Shown piece by piece: positions 1 to 7,933 of a stretch of 39,853 nucleotides of DNA. This DNA comes from Nitrospinota bacterium. GTDB taxonomy: Bacteria > UBA8248. Position numbers and translations under genes: made by a program. The DNA lies in assembly GCA_026706735.1 (NCBI GenBank), contig JAPOYD010000018.1:1-39853 (forward strand), in the 5' to 3' direction. Within the stretch, counting starts at the first letter, position 1, and each line of letters begins with the position of its first letter. Below the pieces are notes generated by a model, which was given only the letters and a program-made list of their open reading frames with translations, did not search any database and had not been told where the DNA came from.

Positions 1-222
1 ATTGTCGGCGGTGAAAGCGGGCCTAATGCCCGGCCAATGAAGCCGGAGTGGGTTATTGAAATAAGAGACATTTGCAAGCTGAAGGGGACTCCATTCTTCT
101 TCAAGCAGTGGGGCGGTCTCACGCCGAAATCGGGTGGGCGCTTGCTTGAAGGGATCGAGCACAATGCGACGCCCATATCTCTGAAAACGAGGCAAAGTCA
201 TGCAATTCAAGTGGCATCCTGA
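1..222 (+). CDS. DUF5131 (phage Gp37/Gp68-type) protein, C-terminal end, 5' truncated by window
   Basis: The open frame runs in from the window edge. It starts with VGGESGPNARPMKPEWV, continues with a PFFFKQWGG segment, and ends with GGRLLEG, a block I recognise as the C-terminus of DUF5131 proteins. Family members carry a radical-SAM-like three-cysteine cluster near the N-terminus, which would lie left of this window and cannot be checked. The stop codon lies 23 bases inside the next gene, so the two are co-translated. That neighbour is the family's known partner TcmP, which supports the call. The region is AT-richer than the rest of the window, suggesting horizontal acquisition. The biochemical function of the family is not established. 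Confidence 0.75.
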   Translation: MVGGESGPNARPMKPEWVIEIRDICKLKGTPFFFKQWGGLTPKSGGRLLEGIEHNATPISLKTRQSHAIQVAS

Positions 223-1453
223 CGAACCTCCACCCATACTTGAAGAACATAGCAAAGCGAAGCTAGATGTCTTGCGCTATTACCTTAGCGCCTATTTCGA
301 CCGATTAAATGTCATATTTTCACGCGATGAATTCAAACTTGATCTTGTTGACGGATTCTCAGGTGGCGGAATATTCAGAGACAGTGACAACCTTGTGTCA
401 GGTACGCCGTTAATCATGCTTGAAGAGTCGATAAAGGCAAATGACCGATGGAATGAGAAGCGTACTAAACCATTGCATTTTGATTGCAAATACTACTTCG
501 TCGATAAAGATGCCGCGCACACTGATTACCTCAAAAAAGTTCTGGCTGAACGTGGGCACAAAGTTGATAACGAAAAGATCCTCATCCACAACAACCGATT
601 TGAAAATATTGCTGACGATATTATCGCTGAGATTCACCGTCGACAGCCTATGGCTGGTCGTTCTATTTTCCTCCTCGACCAAACTGGCTTCTCGCAGGTT
701 GAACTAGCTCTTGTTGAGCGAATCTTCCGGAAATTACGCAATGCGGAAGTGATTCTAACTTTTGCCACTGATTCCCTTGTCAACTTTCTTGTGGACAGAC
801 CAGAAATTGTTAAAGCAGTTTCCCCTTTAGATATGACAGCAGATAATGTGCGCGAATGGGCCCATCTAAAAAACGGTGATGGTGGCCGAGCACTTATTCA
901 AAGAGCGCTTCGACCAAAGATCCGCTTAGCGACAGGCGCTACCTTTGATACACCATTCTTTATCCGCCCTATAGGATCTCGCCGCGCCCTTTGGTTTCTT
1001 CATTTATCGAGACATCCAATTGCGCGGGATGTGATGATTCAATGCCACTGGGAAGTTTCGAACAAATTCGAACACTATGGCCGTGGCGACTTCGGTATGT
1101 TGGGATGGGAGGCTTTAGAATCTAAAACATTTCCGCTGTTCCATTTTACAGGGATGGACGCAAAGCAAATGAGGGAAGGACTTCTGGAGTCAATGCCTGA
1201 GCAACTGTTCATATTAGCCTCTGAACAACCTGTTACCATAGACGCGATACGTCATAGACTTGCTAACGAAACTGCAGCTCGATTCTTGGATCTAGATCAA
1301 GTAATTCTCACTCTCGCTCGAGAAAGGGAATTTGAAATTCTAGGTCCGGACGGCAAAGTGCGTTCGCAGAAACTGAAACACCTTAGATCTACTGACCGGA
1401 TCGCAATATCCAAGCAGATGAGACTATTCACAGGTCCTCTATATATCCCTTAA
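200..1453 (+). CDS. tcmP: TcmP family protein (three-Cys-motif partner)
   Basis: This 417-residue protein has the typical opening of the TcmP family: a lysine-containing helix (HSKAKLDVLRYYL, about residues 16-28), then the VDGFSGGG loop (about 49-56) and SGTPLIMLEE. A later LLDQTGFSQVEL segment resembles the conserved DPxG-type strand of the family. TcmP genes usually accompany DUF5131 genes, as here, with a 23-base overlap. The glycine-rich loop after a VDGF strand suggests a Rossmann-like nucleotide fold, but no activity is assigned. Base composition is clearly AT-richer than the downstream genes, and the stop codon lies only 13 bases from a broken transketolase fragment, so this looks like the end of an acquired module. 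The family name is fairly secure. A role in phage defence or DNA repair would be speculation. Confidence 0.75.
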   Translation: MQFKWHPDEPPPILEEHSKAKLDVLRYYLSAYFDRLNVIFSRDEFKLDLVDGFSGGGIFRDSDNLVSGTPLIMLEESIKANDRWNEKRTKPLHFDCKYYFVDKDAAHTDYLKKVLAERGHKVDNEKILIHNNRFENIADDIIAEIHRRQPMAGRSIFLLDQTGFSQVELALVERIFRKLRNAEVILTFATDSLVNFLVDRPEIVKAVSPLDMTADNVREWAHLKNGDGGRALIQRALRPKIRLATGATFDTPFFIRPIGSRRALWFLHLSRHPIARDVMIQCHWEVSNKFEHYGRGDFGMLGWEALESKTFPLFHFTGMDAKQMREGLLESMPEQLFILASEQPVTIDAIRHRLANETAARFLDLDQVILTLAREREFEILGPDGKVRSQKLKHLRSTDRIAISKQMRLFTGPLYIP

Positions 1454-1466
1454 AACGGTTCTCCCC

Positions 1467-1595
1467 CTACCCCACCACCTCCCGACACGCCGCCTCGATA
1501 TGCGCCTGCCCGATCTGGAGGGCGTCGCAGACCTCGTGCGGGAGGCCGCTCTAGCCGAACTGGTCGGTGCCGAGGCACCTCTGGCCGGAGGACAG
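1467..1595 (-). pseudogene. Fragment of the transketolase-like gene, 3' end only
   Basis: Read on the minus strand this segment encodes the last about 42 codons of the transketolase-like protein found intact at 7999-10371, including QIGQAHIEAACRE and the same stop codon position. By eye the two copies differ at about 12 of the first 127 bases without any gap, and several changes are silent third-position changes. One change turns a glutamine codon (CAG in the intact gene) into TAG at 1551-1553, so the fragment could not be read through even if joined to a gene. It directly abuts the TcmP gene on one side and the 3' end of the exported-protein gene on the other. It is either a remnant of a second transketolase gene or a duplicated integration site. 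Confidence 0.85.
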
Positions 1596-1607
1596 CCGCT
1601 CACGCCG

Positions 1608-2777
1608 CTACTGCAGCGCGCAGCCTTTGCGCTCCCGGCGCAGGCAGCCGAGGTTGCGATGGAACACCCCCGCCTGCGCCCGCGCGAAGCCGGCCGGGCC
1701 GGAGCCGTCCTCCCGGCTGTTCCGGTACCGCGCCCAGTCGCCCTCGTTCCCCTCGCGCCAGTAACCGTCGAGGATCTGCGCGGGCAGGGGCTTGAGTTCG
1801 GGCAGGGTGTTGTAGCGGGCCCCGGGCGGGCCGTCGCGGCCGGGCAGCCGGCGGCGCTCGCCCAGGAAGCCGTGGAACGAGTAGAAGGCGTCGGAGCCGG
1901 GGAGGAAGGCGAGCTCGTAGTCGACGGTGCGCTCCGGGTCGGTAATGTCGTCCGCCGACATCATCGGGCGCTCGCCGAAACCCATCATGAAGGCCCTGGC
2001 GTCATGGTCCATAAACCGCACCGCACGGCGCACCGTCCGCCCCGGAACGTGGGGGTAAAGCTCGTTCGAGCGGATGGCCACGTCGACCTCGAAGCGCCCG
2101 TCGGGCCCGGGCTCCACCGACTCGCCGACCAGATAGGTGCGCAGGTAGTTGTGCTGCTGCAGTGTCAGGGCGACGGGACGCCCGTCCGCGGCCAGGACCA
2201 CGAACGCGGCGGTGTAGTGGTCGAGCTGGTGCCAGTCGTCGAGGTCCGCCACCAGCCTGAGCGGGATGGCCGCGGCCAGGGACAACCCCGCCGGCAGGCC
2301 GCTCACCCGGAACACCAGGTGGTAGATGAGGATGGTGAATTCCCCGCCCGGCCGGTCCGCCTCCTCCGGCCCCCACAGGCCGGTGCGCTCCACCGTGACG
2401 TAGACGACGGGCCGGGGCGCGACTCCGCCCGGCACGTGCGTGAACTCGGCGCGGGCGTCGTCGCGGTAGCGGTTCAGGTCGCCGGCGGTGGGGCCGTCGA
2501 TGCGAACGCCCTCGCCCGTTATCAGGTAACCGTGGGCGATGTAGTCGCGGTAGAAGTCGATGGGACCTTCGTGGCCGGCGGGCAGGTGGAAGCGCGGCGC
2601 GTGGCGGCGGGCCAGGGCCCGATCGGCCGGGCCGGCGGCGTCGGCCGGAGGGTTGGCCGCGAAATACTCGGCGAAGCCGGGGCGCTGCGAGAAGTTGCCG
2701 TCGGCGGCGGCAGGGCCGGCCCACGCAAAGAGCAGCGCAAGCCCCGCGAGAGGGCCGATCATGCAGGCGTAACGCAT
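1608..2777 (-). CDS. Exported protein of unknown function
   Basis: I do not recognise this family with confidence. The chosen start gives a 389-residue protein with a clean signal peptide (MRYACMIGPLAGLALLFAW, then AGPAAA before the cleavage site). The mature part has a soluble, beta-rich look with conserved-looking clusters: HQLDHYTAAFVVL, LTLQQHNYLRTYLVG and RSNELYPHVPGR. The combination of DDWHQLDHY and QQHN is loosely reminiscent of Vps62-type domains, but this is a weak impression. An alternative ATG at 2918 has a much better ribosome-binding site (AAGGAGGG six bases upstream) and would add 47 residues in front of the signal peptide. I prefer 2777 because of the signal peptide and because sequence similarity with the truncated duplicate at 7742-7933 ends only 16 bases upstream of this ATG. 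The gene looks even more GC-rich than its neighbours. Confidence 0.6.
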   Translation of the reverse strand: MRYACMIGPLAGLALLFAWAGPAAADGNFSQRPGFAEYFAANPPADAAGPADRALARRHAPRFHLPAGHEGPIDFYRDYIAHGYLITGEGVRIDGPTAGDLNRYRDDARAEFTHVPGGVAPRPVVYVTVERTGLWGPEEADRPGGEFTILIYHLVFRVSGLPAGLSLAAAIPLRLVADLDDWHQLDHYTAAFVVLAADGRPVALTLQQHNYLRTYLVGESVEPGPDGRFEVDVAIRSNELYPHVPGRTVRRAVRFMDHDARAFMMGFGERPMMSADDITDPERTVDYELAFLPGSDAFYSFHGFLGERRRLPGRDGPPGARYNTLPELKPLPAQILDGYWREGNEGDWARYRNSREDGSGPAGFARAQAGVFHRNLGCLRRERKGCALQ

Positions 2778-2793
2778 CACATCACCGCGGAAT
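2609..2793. repeat. 185-bp direct repeat copy (partner at 7765-7949)
   Basis: This segment, covering the first about 56 codons of the exported-protein gene plus 16 upstream bases, is repeated without gaps at 7765-7949. I count about 19 mismatches, or about 90% identity. The right boundary of both copies is the shared sequence CACATCACCGCGGAAT, after which similarity stops sharply. Both copies are in the same orientation. Confidence 0.85.
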
Positions 2794-3303
2794 CCGGGGA
2801 AGGTCCGGGCCACCAGGGCGTCCCCTGCCGCGAACGCTACGGTGAGCAGGCGGCGCACCCGGGAGTCCAAGCGATAGCGGCCCGGCGTCCTCAGGCAGTT
2901 TCCCCAGTTCTCGTTCATCCGCATCCCTCCTTCGCGTTTCGCATCGCCTGCATCCAGAACGGGAATAAAGCAAGAACCGCTCGTTTGCAAGGGTTTATGA
3001 TATCCGGTTTCCTTTTTCGCAGCGCGCCTCACCCGGCACGGAACGCCGCAGGGCCGCGCACTGCACCCGAAAGAGGCGGAGCCTGGCCGGGAGGGGGTGC
3101 CGGGCAACCGGTCGAACGTATGAACCTGCAAATACCGAGGCGGGTCTGATGCCATGCTGCAAGGCACAGGCAATCCTGAAAACGTCGAAACCGAACATCC
3201 GATGCGCTATAATGGACGCATGATGCCATGTCTTCAGAAGGCCATTGCCAGGTGATATCCCTTGCGTCCGATGGCGGAGCGGATGAAGACGAGGAGCGGA
3301 GCG
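2778..3303. other. Divergent intergenic region between exported-protein gene and GPP34 gene
   Basis: No convincing gene lies in these 526 bases. On the minus strand there is an excellent ribosome-binding site (AAGGAGGG, 2925-2932) ahead of an ATG at 2918. It could give a longer start for the exported protein or belong to a short leader reading frame. On the plus strand a sigma70-like promoter (3185-3213) points toward the GPP34 gene. Nothing else was recognised. Confidence 0.5.
3185..3213 (+). promoter_or_regulatory. Sigma70-type promoter for the GPP34 gene
   Basis: A perfect -10 hexamer TATAAT lies at 3208-3213 with a 17-base spacer from a partial -35 (TCGAAA, 3185-3190, four of six consensus positions). 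It is followed about 90 bases later by the preferred GPP34 start at 3304. Read from sequence only. Confidence 0.5.
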
Positions 3304-3999
3304 ATGCAGGAACCTTTCGATGCCGGGCCTCCCCTGCTTGATGACCTTCACCTGCATGAAGGGATGGCGCTTATCGCCCTGCGCGAGGGCGCACCGGCGC
3401 GGAGCTGTTTCGCTCTGGGGGGCGCCGTCCTCGCGGCGCTGTGCCTGTGCGGCAGACTCCGAATCGTCCCCGGCTGGAAAGGGCTGATCGAGGTCGTGGA
3501 CCGGATGCCGACGGGGGAGGCGGTGCTCGACTATTGCCTGGGGGAAGTCGTCCGTTCGAGACGCCGCCGCCGGGCCATGCATTGGGTGGTTTGGTTCGGT
3601 ACGAATCACGAGTACGACATGATAGCCGCCGGCCTTTGCCGTCGCGGCATTTTGCGCCCCGATGACGTGCGCTCGTGGCTGTTCTTCACGCGCCGGGTCT
3701 ACAGGATCGTCGATCCCGAACCCCGGCGCCGCCTCCTCGAACGCCTCGACGAGTGCGTATTCGGGGATGCCGCGCCGCCTGATACCGAAACGGGCGTCCT
3801 CGTGGCGCTGGCCGACGCAGGCGAGCTTCTGAAAGTTCATTTTCCCGAGAAACGGCTCAGGGACCGCCGGCGGCATCTCGGGGAAATCGCGGCGGGACAC
3901 GTCGTGAGCGATACCGTTTCGCGAGCCGTCGAGAAGGCGCGGCAGGCGGCGGGTTCAGGTACAGCCGCCCTGACGAGTTCCGGATATTCCGGAGGATAA
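3304..3999 (+). CDS. GPP34 (Golgi phosphoprotein 3-like) domain protein
   Basis: This 231-residue protein has the GPP34 layout. The N-terminus is LLDDLHLHEGMALIALREG followed by an ALGGAVLAALCLCGRLRI helix, matching the family's (L)xEELLLLALxxxxG...ALAGAxLxxLxLxGRI pattern. A central CRRGILRPD turn is followed by RVYRIVDPEPRRRLLERL, with a C-terminal helical segment. In eukaryotes the fold binds phosphatidylinositol-4-phosphate; bacterial members, best known in actinobacteria, have no settled role. The start at 3304 is chosen because GAGGAGCGGAGCG gives a ribosome-binding site with proper spacing. TTG at 3262 and ATGs at 3271 and 3283 are alternatives. No signal peptide is seen, so the protein is probably cytoplasmic or peripheral to the membrane. 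Confidence 0.65.
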   Translation: MQEPFDAGPPLLDDLHLHEGMALIALREGAPARSCFALGGAVLAALCLCGRLRIVPGWKGLIEVVDRMPTGEAVLDYCLGEVVRSRRRRRAMHWVVWFGTNHEYDMIAAGLCRRGILRPDDVRSWLFFTRRVYRIVDPEPRRRLLERLDECVFGDAAPPDTETGVLVALADAGELLKVHFPEKRLRDRRRHLGEIAAGHVVSDTVSRAVEKARQAAGSGTAALTSSGYSGG

Positions 4000-4209
4000 C
4001 GGACAGCCGCCGGGAGGCCGGCGCCACGATTCGGGCTGACGTATACCCTGTCGCGATTGCGGCACAATTCACCGGAACGCCGCAGGGCGGACGGGAGGCG
4101 AATACCCGGTCAGGATCGCTTCCGCTAAACGCCGACGCGAAACCAGTTTCACGGACTCGAACGATATTCATTTTCAAAGGCCGAAACTCTCCTGAGAGAG
4201 GAGCCGACG

Positions 4210-5115
4210 ATGTTTCACAACCGGATGAAACCGGCGGTATTGGTGGCGTTGTTCGCCATGCTCGCACCCTCTCCCCCTGCCGCCGCCGCGGATTGCAGTC
4301 TCTGGAACACACGGGAGTTCTTCGATCAAGCCACACCCTCGGACGTGAGCGAATGTCTCAAGCTCGGGGCGGACCCCAATGCGCGCTCGAAACGGGGCGG
4401 CGAAACGCCCTTGCACATCGGGGCGAGCGAAGGCCTCATCGAGGTGGTCCGGGCGCTGCTCAGGGCCGGTGCGAACGCGAACGCAAGGGAGAGGGACGAT
4501 TGGACACCCCTTCACTACGCGGCGCTCAGGGGTTATACGGAGATCGTGAAGAACCTCATCGCCGCGGGCGCCGGGGTGGAAGCGAAGGAAAAAGATGGAT
4601 GGACGCCCATCCACTTTGCGTCGATGGAGGGACATGCCGGGAGCGTGGAGACGCTGCTTGGCGCGGGTGCGGATGTGAACGCGAAGACCGATTTCGGGTC
4701 GACGCCCCTTCACGTCGCGGCGTACGGCGGCCACGCGGAAGCGGTGAACGTGCTGCTCGCCGCGGGCGCCGGGGTGAATGCCCGGGAATGGGATGGAGAT
4801 ACGCCGCTTCATTCCGCGGCGATCGGCTGTGACGCAGGCGTGATGAAAGCCCTGCTCGAAGCGGGCGCCGGACTCGACGCGACAGACGGATCCGGAGGCA
4901 TTCCCCTCCACGCCGCGGCGGGCAGCGGATGTCCTGAAACGGTGAAATTTCTGCTCGAAGCCGGCGCGAGGATGAACGCGAAAGACGAGAGTGGCGCAAC
5001 TCCCCTCGATGCGGCCCGCTACTGGATGAAAAGGACCAGGAAGAGCACCGAACCTTATGGGGAGACGATCCGGGTGCTGAAGGCGCACGGGGGCCGCCCG
5101 GGACGGGAGCGGTGA
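4210..5115 (+). CDS. Exported ankyrin-repeat protein
   Basis: The 301-residue protein begins with a signal peptide (KPAVLVALFAMLAPSPPAAA, cleaved before ADC), so it should act in the periplasm or at the cell surface. A short cap (DCSLWNTREFF...VSECLKLGADPNARS) carries two cysteines that could form a disulfide. About seven ankyrin repeats follow, visible as TPLHIGASEG, TPLHYAALRG, TPIHFASMEG, TPLHVAAYGG, TPLHSAAIGC, IPLHAAAGSG and a degenerate TPLDAARYW, each with the GAxxNA turn. A GAGAGGAG ribosome-binding site precedes the ATG. The gene is convergent with a second ankyrin gene whose N-terminal cap follows the same pattern, so the two are paralogues. Ankyrin repeats bind proteins, but the target cannot be told from the sequence. 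Confidence 0.85.
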   Translation: MFHNRMKPAVLVALFAMLAPSPPAAAADCSLWNTREFFDQATPSDVSECLKLGADPNARSKRGGETPLHIGASEGLIEVVRALLRAGANANARERDDWTPLHYAALRGYTEIVKNLIAAGAGVEAKEKDGWTPIHFASMEGHAGSVETLLGAGADVNAKTDFGSTPLHVAAYGGHAEAVNVLLAAGAGVNAREWDGDTPLHSAAIGCDAGVMKALLEAGAGLDATDGSGGIPLHAAAGSGCPETVKFLLEAGARMNAKDESGATPLDAARYWMKRTRKSTEPYGETIRVLKAHGGRPGRER

Positions 5116-5273
5116 ACGTCAGCGCATGGATCTCCCGTTGCCGGGAGCCTGTTTCCCGCCGCCACGTGTGGCGACGTCAATCCGTATTCGCCGGGGGGGC
5201 GCAAAGGCAGGCTGCGTGAGTCGAAAAGATCATTCGCCCCAGCATGCAAGTCTCCCGTCCAAAGCGCGGGCCG

Positions 5274-6338
5274 TCATTCACGCGCGCCGCGGGCTTCAAG
5301 CGTCTTGATCACCCCCTGAACCGCCTTCTCGTCCTTACCGGGCGCATTCTGGCGGAGCCGGGCATGCGCGAGAGGCGTCCTGCCGCGCTCATCCTTCGCG
5401 TTCACGTCGGCCCCGGCGTCCAACAGAACGGCGATCATCTCCGGGCCGCCCCGACGAGCCGCAACGTGCAGGGCCGTCCGGCCTCTGCGGTCCCGCGCAT
5501 CCGGGTCGGCTCCCGCCTCAAGCAAGGCCCTGACGGCTTTCGTCAGCCCGGGGTCTTCGCGCTCCAGGCGGCGCGTTCTCGCGAGCGCCGCAAGCAGGGG
5601 CGTGTCGCCCCTCCCGTCGCGCGCCGACAGGTCGGCCCCGGCCGCAAGCAGGGCCGCGAGCACGTGAGGGCTTTCTGAATCCGGACTCCGGTTGAGAGGG
5701 TTCTGCTCGACAGTCGCCAGATGCAGGGGCGTTGCGCCGTTTTCGTCGCGGGCGGCGATATCCGCGCCCGCGTCCAGCAACACCTTCGCGACGGCGGGTT
5801 CCGCGTTCGTCAAGGCCGCCTTGTGCAGGGTGGTGGCGCCGCTATAGTCTCGAGCGTTCGGGTCCGCGCCGGCCTCGATCAGGGCAGCGGCGACCGCCGG
5901 GTTTTCGTTCGAGTACACCGCCCCATGCAGGGCGAAGCTCAGGCGTTTCCGCATATCGGCCGGCGGGTCGGCCGCCATCACAGAAAGAAGCACCCGCACC
6001 ACTTCGGGATTCGCCGCACTGGACGCCGCCATGTGGAGAGGCTCCGGCACGACGCTTCGCACCCCGGGTATGAGCCGCGCGCCCCCATCCAGGAGCGCCG
6101 CGACCACTTCCGGCGGGGCGCCGTACGTCACGGCGGAGTGCAGTACGGTCCACCCCAACCTGTGGGCGTTCGCGTCCGCACCGGCCGCGAGGCAGCGTTT
6201 CACGTCCCCGACCCTCGCAACCCTGAAGAACGCCGGGCCCGAGCTGTCCCAATCGGCGCATGAAGCCCCTTGCGCCGCATTCGCCGGGGAGGCCCACAAG
6301 CAGGCGATAAGAGCTACCAAGATCAATCGGCGGAGCAT
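5274..6338 (-). CDS. Exported ankyrin-repeat protein, paralogue of the preceding one
   Basis: This is a 354-residue protein. The start at 6338 is fixed by GGAGG seven bases upstream and by the signal peptide MLRRLILVALIACLWASPAN (cleaved after NAA); a longer open frame upstream has no coding character. After the signal comes a cap with the pattern C-x2-W...FF...V-x2-CL-x2-GADANA, the same as in the ankyrin protein at 4210-5115. It is followed by about eight ankyrin units (TVLHSAVTYG, EPLHMAASSA, FALHGAVYSN, TTLHKAALTN, TPLHLATVEQ, TPLLAALART, TALHVAARRG, TPLAHARLRQ). Some units contain inserted residues between helices. The two genes converge with a 158-base gap holding only a short hairpin. 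Both lie inside the segment bounded by duplicated transketolase ends. Confidence 0.85.
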   Translation of the reverse strand: MLRRLILVALIACLWASPANAAQGASCADWDSSGPAFFRVARVGDVKRCLAAGADANAHRLGWTVLHSAVTYGAPPEVVAALLDGGARLIPGVRSVVPEPLHMAASSAANPEVVRVLLSVMAADPPADMRKRLSFALHGAVYSNENPAVAAALIEAGADPNARDYSGATTLHKAALTNAEPAVAKVLLDAGADIAARDENGATPLHLATVEQNPLNRSPDSESPHVLAALLAAGADLSARDGRGDTPLLAALARTRRLEREDPGLTKAVRALLEAGADPDARDRRGRTALHVAARRGGPEMIAVLLDAGADVNAKDERGRTPLAHARLRQNAPGKDEKAVQGVIKTLEARGARE

Positions 6339-6477
6339 GGGATATCCTCCGTTTTCAAGGAACGGGAAATCACACCAGGTTGTACACCCCGCAAAACGCC
6401 GGCAGGTCATCGCGCCGGGGGGTGAATATCCGGAGGTCCTGGGAGCCGTCTCAGAGCGCCTCGAGCCGTCCGGGCGT

Positions 6478-7632
6478 TCAGAAGACACCCTCCCGGGTTT
6501 CGGCGAGCACCATATCCACCACGGAGCGCATCGCCTCTTCGCGGCTGTCGCCATCCAGGCGGCAAAGACGGAAATGATCGGCTTGCCGGTCCGCGCTGCT
6601 GCCCTCCCGGATGATGGTGAGCACGTGGCGCATTTCATCCTCACACGCCAGCGCCCGGGCGTCGGGGGTGAGTTTCTCGATCAGCTCCTTTGCGTAGTCC
6701 TCGATGTCCACCCGCCCTCCAAGGTCCATGTCGCCGAGAAAGGCCAGCACGCCGAATCGCTGGGCGAGCCAGCGGTTCTCGGCGATAATCTCCGTGGGCG
6801 GCTCGGGCGGCAGGCGGCCCTCGCCGTCGAGGCGCGCCAGCCACCGGATCAGGGAGGCGTAGAGGGCGATGATGCTCGCGGCGTCCTCGAGGCGCGGGCA
6901 GGTATCGCAGATGCGAAGCTCCACCGTCGGGTGAGCGTGGGAGGGGCGAATGTCCCACCACACCTCGCTGCCGTCCTGGATGACCTCGATGCGCCGGTAG
7001 TCTTCCACGATGCGGTCGTACTCCGCCCGGGTGCGCAACGGACCGGGAATGCTGGTGCGCGGAAGCACGCCGAGAAGGTTCAGCCGCCAGGACTTCAGGC
7101 CGGTCTCGCCCCCGCCGTAGAACGGCGAGGACGTCGACAGCGCGTGGAAAAGGGGAAGGTGCCTCCGGAGCGCCGTCATGACCCGGATGCGCGATTCCGG
7201 GTCGCCGAAGCCGGCGTGGACGTGCATGGCGGTCAGGCAGATCCGGCGGAAGCTCTCCTGGTAGGTGGCCGCGAACCGCTCGTAGCGCTCCTTCGGCGTG
7301 ACCAGCTGCGTTCGCCATTGCGCGAAAGGATGCGTGGAGGCGGCCATCACGGCTGCGCCGTGCTCCTCGGCCGCCTCGATAACGACCCGCCGGATCTCGC
7401 GCAGCGCCTCGCACGCTTCGGCCACCGAGCCGCAGACGCGCGTGTTGGTTTCGAGCTGGGCGCGAAGGAATTCGGGCACCACCTTGTGAGGGCCGCGCCT
7501 GCTCTCGCAAGCCGCGAGGATGCCCGGGTCGGGTTCAGCCAGAAGGTCGCGGGTGTCGGGGTCGACGAGAAACAGCTCCTCCTCCACCCCGAGGGTAATC
7601 TCCGGAACTTCCCGGTGCGCGGAACCACTCAC
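6478..7632 (-). CDS. ybdK: Carboxylate-amine ligase, YbdK/GCS2 family (putative glutamate-cysteine ligase type 2)
   Basis: The 384-residue protein has the hallmarks of the YbdK branch of the glutamine-synthetase-like ligases. These include TLGVEEELFLVD near the N-terminus (about 13-24), a HPFAQW segment, MHVHAGFGDPESRIRVM, LSTSSPFYGG and a C-terminal HPTVELRICD motif. Length matches the family (about 370-390). E. coli YbdK has weak gamma-glutamate-cysteine ligase activity in vitro, but the natural substrate of most members is unknown, so the product here is uncertain. The GTG start at 7632 is supported by GGAGG nine bases upstream. The gene lies between a truncated exported-protein fragment upstream and the ankyrin gene downstream on the same strand, with about 140 bases separating it from the latter. 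Confidence 0.85.
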   Translation of the reverse strand: MSGSAHREVPEITLGVEEELFLVDPDTRDLLAEPDPGILAACESRRGPHKVVPEFLRAQLETNTRVCGSVAEACEALREIRRVVIEAAEEHGAAVMAASTHPFAQWRTQLVTPKERYERFAATYQESFRRICLTAMHVHAGFGDPESRIRVMTALRRHLPLFHALSTSSPFYGGGETGLKSWRLNLLGVLPRTSIPGPLRTRAEYDRIVEDYRRIEVIQDGSEVWWDIRPSHAHPTVELRICDTCPRLEDAASIIALYASLIRWLARLDGEGRLPPEPPTEIIAENRWLAQRFGVLAFLGDMDLGGRVDIEDYAKELIEKLTPDARALACEDEMRHVLTIIREGSSADRQADHFRLCRLDGDSREEAMRSVVDMVLAETREGVF

Positions 7633-7741
7633 TGTTCGCTACCTCCATTCGGTGCGCAATGCCGCCTTTCGATGATTCCGGATATAGAACCGCGTGCCGC
7701 AGCAACCTGGAGACTCATGTTACCTTCCAGGGCAGCGCTTG

Positions 7742-7933
7742 TCATGCCGTGGCGCATCGTTGCCGGGCCAGGGCCCGATCGGCCGGGCCGGCGGCGCCAG
7801 CCGGAGGGTTGACCTCGAAATATTCGGCGAACCCAGGGTACTGCGAGAAGTTGCCGGCGGCGACGGCAGAGCCGGCACACGCGAAGAGCAGCACAAGCCC
7901 CGCGAGGCAGGCGATCATGCAGGCGTAACGCAT
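7742..7933 (-). pseudogene. Truncated duplicate of the exported protein at 1608-2777
   Basis: An open frame of 63 codons begins MRYACMIACLAGLVLLFACA and continues GNFSQYPGFAEYFEVNPPAG. It matches the signal peptide and first part of the mature exported protein at 1608-2777 residue for residue with about three-quarters identity. Similarity ends after PADRALAR, where a few unrelated residues and a stop follow, so about 85% of the parent gene is missing. This copy carries a cysteine (LLFAC) where the full copy has tryptophan, giving it a partial lipoprotein box. Its start lies 66 bases downstream of the stop codon of the transketolase-like gene. It could still yield a small secreted peptide, but a decaying fragment is more likely. 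Confidence 0.75.

Noticed and set aside
1500-3149. Long plus-strand open frame of 549 codons opposite the exported-protein gene
   Set aside because: It is antisense to a gene with a signal peptide and duplicated coding similarity. Its sequence is low-complexity Arg/Ala/Gly/Val, typical of open antisense frames in GC-rich DNA.
5132-5147. CTCCCG/CGGGAG hairpin between the convergent ankyrin genes, possible bidirectional terminator
   Set aside because: The stem is only six pairs and no T-run follows on either strand.
6031-7812. 593-codon plus-strand open frame opposite the YbdK gene
   Set aside because: It runs across two genes and an intergenic gap and has no recognisable motif, while the minus strand holds the clear YbdK motifs.
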